A stretch of 64,000 nt of DNA, taken from Woeseiaceae bacterium (GTDB taxonomy: Bacteria > Pseudomonadota > Gammaproteobacteria > Steroidobacterales > Woeseiaceae). The position numbers and the translations under genes are program-made. How positions within the stretch are numbered: the first letter of the stretch is position 1; each line of letters begins with the position of its first letter. The notes below the pieces were generated by a model. The model saw only the letters and a program-made list of their open reading frames with translations, was not told the origin of the DNA and ran no database searches. The stretch spans positions 186,001-250,000 of the forward strand of contig JASJCQ010000004.1 of NCBI GenBank assembly GCA_030065915.1. The letters run 5' to 3'. This document shows positions 44,053-52,871 of the stretch, in pieces.

Positions 44053-44436
44053 ATGGATCCGAAATGGAATGAAGATCAGCCGATCTACCGGCAACTGCGC
44101 GATCGGGTTATCACGATGATTCTCGAAGATATTCTCGGCGACGGAGACGCGTTGCCATCCGTTCGAAACGTGGCCGCGGAGTACCGCCTGAATCCGCTGA
44201 CCGTACTCAAGGGTTACCAGGAGCTGGTGGACGAGGGGCTGGTCGAGAAAAAGCGAGGTCGCGGCATGTTTGTCACCGAGGGCGCGCGAAAACGGCTCAT
44301 GAAGGATGAACGTCAGAAATTCATTGACGTCGAGTGGCCGAAGATCCTCGAGACCATTGAACGACTCGGACTGAGCAGCGAAGAACTGCTCGCCAAGAGA
44401 GGCTCAGCAGAAGGCCCGGAGAACAAGAATGACTAG
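44053..44436 (+). CDS. GntR-family regulator, YtrA subfamily
   Basis: A 127-residue repressor. The winged helix covers about residues 8-75 (QPIYRQLRDRVITMILEDIL, ALPSVRNVAAEYRLNPLTVL, LVEKKRGRGMFVTEGA), followed by a short helical dimerisation tail typical of the YtrA branch, which lacks a ligand domain. The ATG at 44053 has GGAG five bases upstream; a GTG at 44026 is also open. YtrA proteins usually control the ABC genes behind them, as here, where the genes overlap by eight bases. Confidence 0.88.
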   Translation: MDPKWNEDQPIYRQLRDRVITMILEDILGDGDALPSVRNVAAEYRLNPLTVLKGYQELVDEGLVEKKRGRGMFVTEGARKRLMKDERQKFIDVEWPKILETIERLGLSSEELLAKRGSAEGPENKND

Positions 44437-45286
44437 CCTGGTAACCGCTCGAAACGTGTCGAAGCACTTCGGAAGTACGCGTGCTGTCGATGACGTCAGT
44501 TTTTCCATCGAAAAAGGCCGCATCCTCGGCCTCATCGGCCCTAACGGCGCCGGCAAGACGACGCTCCTTAAAGCGCTCCTGGGCCTGACCGACTGCGATG
44601 GCGATCTCTCCGTGCTGGGACTGGACCCGTTCAAGCAGCGCAAGGAACTGATGCAGAACATCTGCTTCATCGCCGACGTCGCCGTTCTGCCGCGTTGGAT
44701 TCGCGTGTCCCAGCTGCTGGACTACGTCGAATCGGTACACCCGAATTTCTCCCGCTCCCGAGCCGAGGAATTGCTGTCACGCACGAAAGTGCGGCACGAC
44801 AAGAAGGTTCGCGAGCTTTCTAAAGGCATGGTGACGCAGTTGCACCTGTCGATTATCGCGGCCATCGACGCGAAGCTGCTTGTCCTCGACGAGCCGACGC
44901 TCGGCCTCGACATCATTTTCAGGAAGGAGTTCTACAGTAACCTGCTGGCGGACTACTTCGACGAAGAACGAACGATCCTGGTGACGACTCACCAGGTCGA
45001 AGAGATCGAGAACATCCTGACCGACGTGATGTTCATCGTGGACGGGAAGATCCTGCTCGATGCGCCGATGGAGACCGTCTCCGAGAATTACGTCGAGTTG
45101 CTTGCCAGTGGGGCTAACGCCGAGAAGGCGAGAAACTACAAACCGATCCACGAACGGGACGTCTTCGGCAAGAAGGTCATGCTGTTCGAAGGGACAGACA
45201 GGAGCCTGCTGGCCGAGCTCGGTGAGCTGCACACACCGTCGATCGCGGATCTTTTTGTCGCGAAGGTCAAGGGGGCATCAGCATGA
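44429..45286 (+). CDS. ABC transporter ATP-binding subunit (YtrB-like)
   Basis: A 285-residue ATPase with Walker A GPNGAGKTTLLKALL near residue 36, a signature that reads LSKGMVTQLHLS, Walker B KLLVLDEPTLGLD and switch TTHQVEE. The signature has K instead of G at the third position, a common variant in YtrB/EcsA-like ATPases. It overlaps both the GntR gene and the permease. A cell-envelope stress export role is inferred from the GntR-ABC arrangement. Confidence 0.88.
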   Translation: MTSLVTARNVSKHFGSTRAVDDVSFSIEKGRILGLIGPNGAGKTTLLKALLGLTDCDGDLSVLGLDPFKQRKELMQNICFIADVAVLPRWIRVSQLLDYVESVHPNFSRSRAEELLSRTKVRHDKKVRELSKGMVTQLHLSIIAAIDAKLLVLDEPTLGLDIIFRKEFYSNLLADYFDEERTILVTTHQVEEIENILTDVMFIVDGKILLDAPMETVSENYVELLASGANAEKARNYKPIHERDVFGKKVMLFEGTDRSLLAELGELHTPSIADLFVAKVKGASA

Positions 45287-46200
45287 TGAGCAACCAGCCA
45301 GCCCTGATCAAGCGCGAAATCTGGGAACATCGCTCGATCTATATCACTCCGGCCGCCATCGCCATCGTCATGCTGCTGTTAGCGCTCACCGGCCAGGTTG
45401 CCATCTCGGCGCTCGGTGCATCGGTCGATCTCGCGATGATGGGTGCCAATGAGCTGCCGCCTGAGGCGCACAAGGCCATGGTGACCGGTTTCGTTGCCGG
45501 CCTGGGTTCGATTTTCGTCGTGGCCATGTGGATCCTGACCATCTTCTACAGCCTCGACTCACTGTACGCCGAGAGAAAGGACAAGAGCATCCTGTTTTGG
45601 CGCTCGCTGCCCGTGACTGATGCGGAGACGGTGGTCTCCAAGCTCCTGGTCGCGATTATCGTGATCCCGCTCGTGACTTTCGTCGCGATCGCCGTCACGC
45701 AGATTCTGAGCCTGATCTTCGCCAGCATCTGGCTGAACGCCGAGGGGGGGAACGCCGGGCTCTTGATCTGGCAGTCCCTCGACCTGGCCGATATCTGGGG
45801 CGGCACATTTATTTTCATCATTGCCCTGCCGATCTGGTTGGCGCCGTTTGTCGGCTGGTACCTGTTCGTCTCGGCGTGGGCCAAGCGCATGCCGTTGCTG
45901 GTTGCCTTCTTGCCGTACTTCATTTTGCCGATGATAGAGAAGATCGTGTTCGGTACGGGCTTCCTGGCAGACGCGTTCTTCGAGCGGACGGCTTCCCTGC
46001 CGTTGTTCAACATCGGTGACAACACGTTCGCGATGTTTGAGCTGGAAGACATGCCGTTCGATGAGAACATGATCAGCCTGCTGGGCATCATCGACGTCGG
46101 CAAGTTCCTGAGCAGTCCAAGCCTGTGGGCGGGACTGATCGTCTGCGGCCTGTTCACGACGGCGGCGATTTACGTGCGCCGCTATCGGGACGAGTCCTGA
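45283..46200 (+). CDS. ABC transporter permease subunit
   Basis: A 305-residue inner-membrane protein with six predicted helices (for example ITPAAIAIVMLLLALTG, LVAIIVIPLVTFVAIAVTQI and LWAGLIVCGLFTTAAIYV) and a cytosolic SLDSLYAERKDKSILFWRSLP loop seen in ABC-2 permeases. It pairs with the ATPase through an ATGA overlap. Substrate unknown. Confidence 0.82.
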   Translation: MMSNQPALIKREIWEHRSIYITPAAIAIVMLLLALTGQVAISALGASVDLAMMGANELPPEAHKAMVTGFVAGLGSIFVVAMWILTIFYSLDSLYAERKDKSILFWRSLPVTDAETVVSKLLVAIIVIPLVTFVAIAVTQILSLIFASIWLNAEGGNAGLLIWQSLDLADIWGGTFIFIIALPIWLAPFVGWYLFVSAWAKRMPLLVAFLPYFILPMIEKIVFGTGFLADAFFERTASLPLFNIGDNTFAMFELEDMPFDENMISLLGIIDVGKFLSSPSLWAGLIVCGLFTTAAIYVRRYRDES

Positions 46201-46255
46201 GCACGGGACATGGACCGCCCGCGCGTTGATCGGTGAATCGACGGCGGTCTGCGGA

Positions 46256-47269
46256 TTACTCCGGTCGCGTATCGATGTCGTGTTTCTTCAGCTTGCCGCG
46301 CAACTGGTGATAGGTCAGGCCTAACAGGTCGGCCGCGATCTTCTGGTTAAAGCGGGCGCGGCTCATTGCCGCCTCTATGCATTCCTTCTCGCTCTCACGC
46401 ATGCGATCCGTCAGGTCCATCGGCAGCAGGGGTGGACGACGTTGTGCCGCAGGGCGCGGCGTTGCACGGGCCGTTTCTGCCAGCTTGAACGGCGAGTCGA
46501 ACGGGTCGAACGCGATGCCTTTGAGCGGCTTTCGCGGTTCCGTGGAGCGGTAAACGGATCGCTCTATCGTGTTCTTCAGTTCGCGCACATTGCCGGGCCA
46601 GTTGTGCTTCAACAGGGCGGATGATGCCTTCGCCGAAAAACCCGGGAACAACTCATATCGGAGTTCTGCTGCCATGTTCACCGCGAAAGCGAACGCCAGC
46701 GGCAGAATATCCTCTGTTCTTTCCCTCAAGGGCGGCACCGTGATGACGTCGAAGGCCAGCCGGTCGAGCAGGTCCTGGCGAAACCCGCCATCGGCAGCCA
46801 ACTGACGCAGGTCGGCGTTCGTCGAGCCGACGATACGTACGTCGACGCGTATCACGTCGCTGCCACCCACGCGCTGAATCTCACCGTACTCGATTGCCCG
46901 CAGAATCTTCTCCTGCACCCTTAAAGAAATCGTCGCGAGTTCATCCAGCACCAGCGTGCCGCCATTGGCTCGCTCGAAATGACCGACATGCGCCTTGATG
47001 GCGCCGGTGAATGCTCCGGCCTCGTGCCCAAACAGTTCTGACTCCAGGATCGACTCTGTCAGCGCGGCGCAGTTGACCTTGACCAGCGTGTCTTCCCAGC
47101 GATCAGAGAGGAAGTGCAGTCGCGAGGCGATCAGCTCCTTGCCCGTCCCGCGCTCGCCGACGACCAGCACCGGTTTGCTGAGCGGCGCCACCCGAGACAC
47201 GTGTTCGAGCATCTCGAGGAAGGCCGGAGCCTCGCCAATAATCGTCTGAGGCTGTAAGTCTCGGCTCAT
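46256..47269 (-). CDS. pspF: PspF, sigma-54 enhancer-binding activator of psp genes
   Basis: A 337-residue AAA activator without a receiver domain. Walker A is GERGTGKELIASRLH, the sigma-54-contacting loop is ELFGHEAGAFTGA, Walker B is GGTLVLDELATIS, and a Fis-type helix-turn-helix is at the C-terminus (RFNQKIAADLLGLTYHQLRG). It is divergent from pspA across 188 bases. The open frame extends to a TTG 18 bases upstream, but ATG at 47269 matches the usual PspF beginning (IIGEAPAFLEMLEHV). Confidence 0.93.
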   Translation of the reverse strand: MSRDLQPQTIIGEAPAFLEMLEHVSRVAPLSKPVLVVGERGTGKELIASRLHFLSDRWEDTLVKVNCAALTESILESELFGHEAGAFTGAIKAHVGHFERANGGTLVLDELATISLRVQEKILRAIEYGEIQRVGGSDVIRVDVRIVGSTNADLRQLAADGGFRQDLLDRLAFDVITVPPLRERTEDILPLAFAFAVNMAAELRYELFPGFSAKASSALLKHNWPGNVRELKNTIERSVYRSTEPRKPLKGIAFDPFDSPFKLAETARATPRPAAQRRPPLLPMDLTDRMRESEKECIEAAMSRARFNQKIAADLLGLTYHQLRGKLKKHDIDTRPE

Positions 47270-47404
47270 TGTCGCCAGTTTCGCCAAAAGTTGGGTGAAT
47301 ATACAAAAAATTGGTCAAAATAGCCAAACTAGTATCTCAGTTCGGGGCCCCTTGTTCCACGTTAAGCTATTGTTTTTAAGGGATTTAGCACGTATTCGGC
47401 AAAA

Positions 47405-47421
47405 TTGGCACGGAAGCTGCA
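47405..47421 (+). promoter_or_regulatory. Sigma-54 promoter of the psp operon
   Basis: TTGGCACGGAAGCTGCA has GG at 47407-47408 and GC at 47419-47420 with exactly ten bases between them, the invariant -24/-12 spacing for RpoN. It lies 37 bases before the pspA start. The AT-rich region 47288-47400 is where PspF upstream activating sites would be. Confidence 0.9.
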
Positions 47422-47457
47422 ACGATGTGGCTGTAATCAACACTCAGAGGAATGGAC

Positions 47458-48129
47458 ATGGGAATTTTCACGCGATTCAGTGACATCGTGAACTCGAACA
47501 TCAACGCGATCCTGGATAAGGCCGAGGACCCCGAGAAGATCGTTCGACTGATGATCCAGGAAATGGAAGACACGTTAGTTGAGGTCAGGTCGGCCGCAGC
47601 ACGTTCCATTGCCGACAAGAAGGATCTGAACCGTAAGCTCGAGTCCCTCGACCGCGAGTTGCGCGACTGGGACGAGAAGGCGGAACTGGCCGTGCGTAAA
47701 GGACGGGACGATCTCGCCAAAGCTGCGCTCGTGGAGAAAGCACGCGTTGCCGCTGCAGTCGATGCCCTGAAGCAGGACTACATGGCTGTCGATGAAGGGC
47801 TTGCGAAACTGAACGACGATATCGCACGACTTGAGGCAAAGCTGCAGGACGCAAAGGCTCGCCAGAAGGCGCTGCTCGCCAGGCATAAGACGGCATCGAG
47901 CAGGTTGGCCGCACGAAAGCAGATTCATGACTACAAGATCGACGACGCCATGGTTCGATTCGAGCAGTACACGCGGCGAATCGATGACGTGGAGGGCCGT
48001 ATTGAGGCGTACGACCTTGGCTTACCGAAGAATCTGAACCATGAGTTTGCGAGTCTCGAGGCAGAGGAATCCGTGCAGAAAGAGTTCGATGAACTGAAGC
48101 GTAAGGTATCGGGTGGCGAGCACCAATAG
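47458..48129 (+). CDS. pspA: Phage shock protein A
   Basis: A 223-residue PspA/IM30 (ESCRT-III-like) protein that binds PspF in the resting state and coats damaged inner membrane. It begins MGIFTRFSDIVNSNINAILDKAEDPEKIVRLMI with the amphipathic helix and continues as long coiled coil (LEAKLQDAKARQKALLARHK) to the end. The start is the second ATG (47458), 12 bases from the AGAGG site; the one at 47452 abuts that site. First gene after the sigma-54 promoter. Confidence 0.95.
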   Translation: MGIFTRFSDIVNSNINAILDKAEDPEKIVRLMIQEMEDTLVEVRSAAARSIADKKDLNRKLESLDRELRDWDEKAELAVRKGRDDLAKAALVEKARVAAAVDALKQDYMAVDEGLAKLNDDIARLEAKLQDAKARQKALLARHKTASSRLAARKQIHDYKIDDAMVRFEQYTRRIDDVEGRIEAYDLGLPKNLNHEFASLEAEESVQKEFDELKRKVSGGEHQ

Positions 48130-48143
48130 CAGGGACTTGAGCG

Positions 48144-48371
48144 ATGAGTGACTTGGTAATAGCTCTTGCCGTCGTCTTCATTGTTATCTGTCTGCCACTG
48201 ATCATCGTCATGCACTACGTGACCAAGTGGAAACAGGGCCGGGAGATATCGGGCGACGACGAGCAAATGCTGGAGGATCTCTGGCAGATGTCAAAAAGAA
48301 TCGAGGATCGGATCGAAACACTTGAGCGAATCCTCGACGACGATTCGAGAGACTGGAGGAATAAGGAATGA
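48144..48371 (+). CDS. pspB: Phage shock protein B
   Basis: A 75-residue inner-membrane protein with one N-terminal helix (LVIALAVVFIVICLPLIIVM) and a C-terminal coiled coil (MSKRIEDRIETLERILD), the PspB layout. With PspC it senses membrane stress and draws PspA from PspF. It is 14 bases after pspA and overlaps pspC by four bases. Confidence 0.93.
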   Translation: MSDLVIALAVVFIVICLPLIIVMHYVTKWKQGREISGDDEQMLEDLWQMSKRIEDRIETLERILDDDSRDWRNKE

Positions 48372-48655
48372 AAAAAGACACCTGGAATATCGATCTCGAC
48401 TCCCTGCGCGGACTCTACCGCGACCGGGAAAACGGCTGGATATTTGGTGTTTGTGCCGGGCTTGCCGACAGGTTCGATCTGCACGTCGGCACTGTACGTC
48501 TGGTTGCCGTCATCACGCTGGCGCTGTTTTTCTGGCTGACCGTGATTCTCTACCTGGGCGCCACGCTGATCATCCGTGAGAAGCCGTTGATCTATTCGGG
48601 AGAGCGCGCCGAGTTCGAGTTCTGGCGGCAGTCACGACGCGACTACAGGAGCTGA
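48368..48655 (+). CDS. pspC: Short PspC-domain protein
   Basis: A 95-residue protein of the PspC family: RDRENGWIFGVCAGLADRFDL followed by one helix (VAVITLALFFWLTVILYLGATLII). It lacks the cytosolic coiled-coil tail usual for PspC, which the next gene has. Coupled to pspB through ATGA. Confidence 0.87.
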   Translation: MKKDTWNIDLDSLRGLYRDRENGWIFGVCAGLADRFDLHVGTVRLVAVITLALFFWLTVILYLGATLIIREKPLIYSGERAEFEFWRQSRRDYRS

Positions 48656-48657
48656 CG

Positions 48658-49041
48658 ATGAGCGAGTATTCGACGACAAGGACACAGCTTCGGCGCAGCT
48701 CCGACAAGGCCATTCTCGGCGGTGTGTGCGCGGGTGTCGCGGAGTATTTCGGATTCAATCTACGCGCGACCCGCTTCCTGACGCTGCTGGCGTTCATCTT
48801 CGCCATGCCGATGACGGTCATCGCCTACATTGCCGCGGTGATCCTGATACCGGCGGCGCCGAGCCAGAAGCCGGCCGACAAAGAGTTCCGGCAGTCGCTG
48901 CGGAGTTCGCCCAAGCAGACGATGGGCGACGTCAGGGGGCGGTTCAAATCACTTGACAGGCGCCTGGCGAGACTGGAGAAGTATGTGACGTCGAGGCGAT
49001 ACCAGCTGGACCGGGAATTTCGTGATCTCGAGAGACGCTAA
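48658..49041 (+). CDS. pspC: Phage shock protein C, full-length
   Basis: A 127-residue PspC: RSSDKAILGGVCAGVAEYFGF, one membrane helix (LLAFIFAMPMTVIAYIAAVILI), and a C-terminal charged coiled coil (RFKSLDRRLARLEKYV). This is the better match to classical PspC. It starts two bases after the shorter PspC-domain gene, so the locus has two PspC paralogues in tandem. Confidence 0.9.
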   Translation: MSEYSTTRTQLRRSSDKAILGGVCAGVAEYFGFNLRATRFLTLLAFIFAMPMTVIAYIAAVILIPAAPSQKPADKEFRQSLRSSPKQTMGDVRGRFKSLDRRLARLEKYVTSRRYQLDREFRDLERR

Positions 49042-49062
49042 AACAAGATTAAGGGAGTCTTG

Positions 49063-49281
49063 ATGAATGTATTCCACATGGTTATCTGGATCGTCGCAAT
49101 CGTGTCGGTTGCGAGCGTTCTGGAGAAATACCTGAAACAACGAGCAAGAGAAAAGAACAATAATGACGTCAGCGACGATACGCTGCAGCGGATGGAGGCA
49201 ATGGAAGAACGCATCCAGGTCCTTGAGCGCATCGTTACCGAGAACAAATTCGATCTTCGTAAAGAGATCAACGATCTTTAA
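49063..49281 (+). CDS. PspB-like small membrane protein
   Basis: A 72-residue protein with an N-terminal helix (VIWIVAIVSVASVLEKYL) and a coiled coil (DTLQRMEAMEERIQVLERIV) that closely follows the PspB pattern in the same operon. AAGGGAG lies five bases before the ATG. It is probably a diverged second PspB paired with the second PspC. Confidence 0.75.
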   Translation: MNVFHMVIWIVAIVSVASVLEKYLKQRAREKNNNDVSDDTLQRMEAMEERIQVLERIVTENKFDLRKEINDL

Positions 49282-49712
49282 TGACAGAAATTGAGCCGGA
49301 ACTCCTCGACCTGGTCACGGAGCGATTGCCCGGCTGTGACCGTGTGCTCGTCGTCGGCCCAGTTGCCGTACCCGAAGGCCATGCAATCCTGACGGGACCG
49401 GCGTCATTCAGCAGCGTATTAGAGCTCGATTTTAAGACGCGATACGACCTGGCGCTCGTTTTTGACCCGGCGCCGAATCATGCACCGGCAATCTCACGAC
49501 TTAGAGACCTGGGTTGCCGGCGGGTCCTGATCCTGGGACACGACCCGGCCTGGACTACCAACGATCTGCGCGCGCTCGGGTTTCTGCCGGTCGACGCCTA
49601 TGGAGATCGTTCGGCGTTTCTTCATGACAGTGATTTGTTGAACCAGCCGCGAGAGTGGAACAACTCAAAGCACTGGGCCAATCCGGAAAATTTCGATAAG
49701 TATCGCTGGTGA
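49281..49712 (+). CDS. DUF6231 family protein
   Basis: A 143-residue cytosolic protein with a Rossmann-like start (DRVLVVGPVAVPEGHAIL) and LEWNNSKHWANPENFDKYRW-like terminal residues (EWNNSKHWANPENFDKYRW), matching a small gammaproteobacterial family of unknown function. Its ATG overlaps the preceding TAA, tying it to the psp operon. Confidence 0.75.
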   Translation: MTEIEPELLDLVTERLPGCDRVLVVGPVAVPEGHAILTGPASFSSVLELDFKTRYDLALVFDPAPNHAPAISRLRDLGCRRVLILGHDPAWTTNDLRALGFLPVDAYGDRSAFLHDSDLLNQPREWNNSKHWANPENFDKYRW

Positions 49713-49722
49713 CGCCCGGCAG

Positions 49723-50094
49723 CTAGTTGCTCTTGGCCTTGTATGCGCGTACCTGCTCATTGAATTCGGCCGCAACGATTTCCATTTCTTCAACCGCAGC
49801 GTTGTGCTTCTTGGAGAGCATTTCGTCGCGTTCCTGAAGCGTCTGTGCGTCGGGCTCTACGAGCTCAGCGCGCGCCGTCTGCTCTTCTTCTTCGAGACAG
49901 GCCAGGTACTCATCCATTGCCGCCATGTAGGCTTTGACAGATTTCTGGCTCGCGATCATCTCGTCCTTGGTCGCCGTGGCGCCGCTTACGATTTTCGCGC
50001 GGGACGGGTAGTCGCAGGCTATTGCGATAGGTGCAATTGCCAGCGACAGTACTAGGGTGGCCGGGATCAATAGTGTTTTCATCGTTATTTTCAC
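49723..50094 (-). CDS. Small secreted helical protein
   Basis: A 123-residue (or 119 if starting at MKTLLIPATL, 50082) exported protein. The signal peptide ends near IAIAC; a lipobox is possible but poor. The mature part is charged and helical, with CDYPSRAKIVSGATATKDEM at its start and a single further cysteine (EYLACLEEEE). The family is not recognised. Confidence 0.7.
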   Translation of the reverse strand: MKITMKTLLIPATLVLSLAIAPIAIACDYPSRAKIVSGATATKDEMIASQKSVKAYMAAMDEYLACLEEEEQTARAELVEPDAQTLQERDEMLSKKHNAAVEEMEIVAAEFNEQVRAYKAKSN

Positions 50095-50217
50095 TGCTGC
50101 CTGGATTCCTGATTCGAAGGGTTCGGGTTTTAAGCTTGCCTGATTAAAGCACTTCGCTACGCGCAGGTGAAGGCCGGGGCTGTTTGGCGGCGAGTCCGGA
50201 TCGACGCTGTAACGACG

Positions 50218-52266
50218 TCAGCCGAACAATGCCCGGTACTGGTCAGTCCCCTCGGATTGGGCGAGTAATAACTCAAGGTAATTATCACAGCTCATCGGAT
50301 CGCCGAACAGCAGGCCTTGCGCATAGGTACAACCGAGATTCTGCAACAGTGCCAGCTGGTCCTCGGTTTCGACTCCCTCCGCAACGACATCCATATTCAG
50401 GTTCTGGCCCATCTGTACGATGGTGCTGACGATAGTCGCGTCCCCGTCGTTGTAGGCAACGTCCCTGACAAAGGACTGGTCGATCTTCAGGGTGCTGATC
50501 GGGAACTGTTGTAACGCGCTCAGCGACGAATAACCGGTACCGAAATCATCGATCGCGAGATGCAGACCGAGCGCATAGAGTTCATCGAGCAGTTTGATTG
50601 TCCGCTCGGTGTCTTCCATCAGCGTCGTCTCGGTGATTTCGAGCTCGAGTGAAGTGGGCGACACCTCGTGGCCGCGCAGGATAGCACTGAAGCGCTCGGC
50701 GAAATTGGCCTGTCGCAGCTGCTTGAGCGACAGGTTAACCGACACGCGGCCCGGCGATGAGACCGAGCGCTGCCAATACCGGAAGTCTTCGCAGACCTTG
50801 TCGAGGACCCACTCGCCGATCTCAATGATCAGGCTGCTTTCCTCGGCGATCGGGATGAAATCGGCGGGCAGGATGATGCCGCGTTCCGGCAGCTCCCATC
50901 GGACCAGTGCCTCTGCGCCGAAGACCTCGCCCGTCTCAAGGTTGTATTTCGGCTGGTACTGAACAAGTAACTCATCGCGTTCGAACGCGCGCTTCAGCTT
51001 GCTCTTGGTCATCAGCCGCTCGACAGCTGCCTCATTCATCTCGGGCCTGTATCTCGCGAACTGGTTGCCGCCGTGTTTCTTGGCGCTGTACAGCGCGGCA
51101 TCCGCATTCCTGATCAGGTCAATGACATTCGTGGCGTCTTTCGGGTACTGCGCAATTCCCATGCTGGCTGTCATGAAGACTTCATGGCCCTGCACGAAGA
51201 AGGGTTCTGCGAGCCGGTTGAGCAGCTTCGCAGCGAGTTGCTCGCTGATTTGCTTAGGGTTCCCCTCCGCATCCGAGCACTCGACAACGGCCGCAAATTC
51301 GTCACCCGCGAGCCGGCCCACGGTCGACTTGCCGGGCACCGATTCCGTCAGCCGTTCCGCAACGGTCTCGAGTGTCGTGTCGCCGGCCAGGTGTCCGAAC
51401 GTGTCGTTGATTTCCTTGAACTTGTCTATGTCGAAGTAGAACAGGCAGAGCTGGCGATTGCTTCGCCTCGCGCGCGCTATCGAACGCTGCAGCAGGTGTT
51501 GAAACTGCATGCGATTCGGGATCTTGGTTAATGCGTCGATCCTCGCCAGGTAGCGAATCCGCTTCTCGGCGCGACGCCGTTCCGATATGTTTTGAGCGAG
51601 GTAGATCCTGTCGCCGGATTCCGCCTCTTTTCCCTCCAGCAGCGAGCATGAATACGACACGGGGACCGATTCGCCGGTCTTGCTGACCAGGAATGCCTCC
51701 CTGGGACGACCGGTCGGCGGTTCATCGAGCAGTGAGCCGCTCTTCTTGGTGTTGACGAGCAGCTCAATCGATGTCTGCAGGAGTTCATCGCGTTCGAAGC
51801 CCAGCAGATGCGTTGTCGCCTTGTTGACGCGTTTGATCGTGCCGTCGGCCGACGTCACGATAATCGCATCGTGCATGCTGGCAAGGATCGAATCGACGTA
51901 GTCCCGTGACAACGTGGTCAACCGAAGCTTGTCCCGCATGTCGTTGAACACGGCGGCCAGTTCACCCAGCTGGTCGCCGCTACGCTCCGGTAATCGTTCA
52001 CCGAAATCCGAGTCCCGCAGTTTCTCGGCCTGACGCCTTAGTTCGCCAATACGTCGACGCTCCTCGCGGTCCAGGATGGCAATCAGTACGCCGCCGATAA
52101 ACAGCAGCAGGGCGGTGCTGACCCCGGCGGCAACCAGCGTGCGTGGCAGTTTGTCGGAGAAATGGGAGGCGTCAAGCAGGAAAAACGTGCACAACAAGAC
52201 GACGAAGATCGCGGTGCTGGATGCGATCAGATACAGCAGATAACGGTGTACCTGGCTGCGCGTCAT
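50218..52266 (-). CDS. HAMP-PAS-GGDEF-EAL cyclic-di-GMP enzyme
   Basis: A 682-residue inner-membrane signalling protein. Two membrane helices lie in residues about 9-70, then HAMP (about 68-125), PAS (about 130-235), GGDEF domain (about 245-405, with the site reading AGDEF in RLAGDEFAAVV) and EAL domain (about 420-670, FGAEALVRWE, ITETTLMED, AIDDFGTGYSSL and DQSFVRD). EAL residues appear intact, so it likely degrades c-di-GMP. AGDEF is compatible with activity or with GTP sensing. The sensory input is unknown. A 22-base perfect palindrome lies upstream. Confidence 0.92.
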   Translation of the reverse strand: MTRSQVHRYLLYLIASSTAIFVVLLCTFFLLDASHFSDKLPRTLVAAGVSTALLLFIGGVLIAILDREERRRIGELRRQAEKLRDSDFGERLPERSGDQLGELAAVFNDMRDKLRLTTLSRDYVDSILASMHDAIIVTSADGTIKRVNKATTHLLGFERDELLQTSIELLVNTKKSGSLLDEPPTGRPREAFLVSKTGESVPVSYSCSLLEGKEAESGDRIYLAQNISERRRAEKRIRYLARIDALTKIPNRMQFQHLLQRSIARARRSNRQLCLFYFDIDKFKEINDTFGHLAGDTTLETVAERLTESVPGKSTVGRLAGDEFAAVVECSDAEGNPKQISEQLAAKLLNRLAEPFFVQGHEVFMTASMGIAQYPKDATNVIDLIRNADAALYSAKKHGGNQFARYRPEMNEAAVERLMTKSKLKRAFERDELLVQYQPKYNLETGEVFGAEALVRWELPERGIILPADFIPIAEESSLIIEIGEWVLDKVCEDFRYWQRSVSSPGRVSVNLSLKQLRQANFAERFSAILRGHEVSPTSLELEITETTLMEDTERTIKLLDELYALGLHLAIDDFGTGYSSLSALQQFPISTLKIDQSFVRDVAYNDGDATIVSTIVQMGQNLNMDVVAEGVETEDQLALLQNLGCTYAQGLLFGDPMSCDNYLELLLAQSEGTDQYRALFG

Positions 52267-52398
52267 GTGTCATGCCTCTCGTGGCTGCTGCCTGTTCTTA
52301 TTGATCTCGATGTGGCAACCGGGGCGCGAATACCCGCGGCAAACACCCGTCCAGTCTAGCATCCGACAGAAGCCCGCCGCAGCCGATAAAACCGGGCA

Positions 52399-52420
52399 AA
52401 TAGTTTCTATAGAAACTATT
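52399..52420. repeat. Perfect 22-base palindrome
   Basis: The sequence AATAGTTTC-TATA-GAAACTATT is a perfect inverted repeat at the 3' end of the bactofilin gene, including its stop codon, and 133 bases upstream of the c-di-GMP enzyme. It lacks a following T-run on the minus strand, so it looks more like a protein-binding site than a strong terminator. Confidence 0.7.
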
Positions 52421-52811
52421 CCTTGCGCTTTTCGGTAAACGACTGGGGTTCGCTGTCGGTATTGGTGCTCATCGAGCCTTCGACAACCGCGCCCTCGGCG
52501 ACAGCAATCTCTGCTGCCGTGACGGTGCCCGTGATGCGTGCCGACGCGCCGATTTCCACGCGGTTCTCGGCAATGATGTCGCCATCCACGCTGCCAGAGA
52601 TCACGACGTTGCTGGCCTTGATCGTGCCGGACCAGCGGCCCGGCTGTGTCAAAGTGACGGTCCCGGATACGTCGCAGTTGCCGTCGATCTCACCGTTGAT
52701 CAGGAAGTCACCATCACCCGATATCAGCCCGCTGAACAGGCAGCCCTCGCTGATCAACGTCGCGCCTGACGAAGTCCGGTCACGAAGACGGCGTTTGGGG
52801 GTATCAGTCAT
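52416..52811 (-). CDS. Bactofilin
   Basis: A 131-residue polymer-forming cytoskeletal protein: a short basic N-terminal tail, then the right-handed beta-helix with hexapeptide-like turns (GDGDFLINGEIDGNCDVSG, SGSVDGDIIAENRVEIGASA). Bactofilins make filaments for cell shape, stalk or polar localisation. Located just upstream of the c-di-GMP gene on the same strand. Confidence 0.9.
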   Translation of the reverse strand: MTDTPKRRLRDRTSSGATLISEGCLFSGLISGDGDFLINGEIDGNCDVSGTVTLTQPGRWSGTIKASNVVISGSVDGDIIAENRVEIGASARITGTVTAAEIAVAEGAVVEGSMSTNTDSEPQSFTEKRKE

Positions 52812-52871
52812 TCCGGTTGCTCCTGTGTGAGAGACGCGAGTGTAGCCCTGCGAAACCGGACTGTCAGCCGC

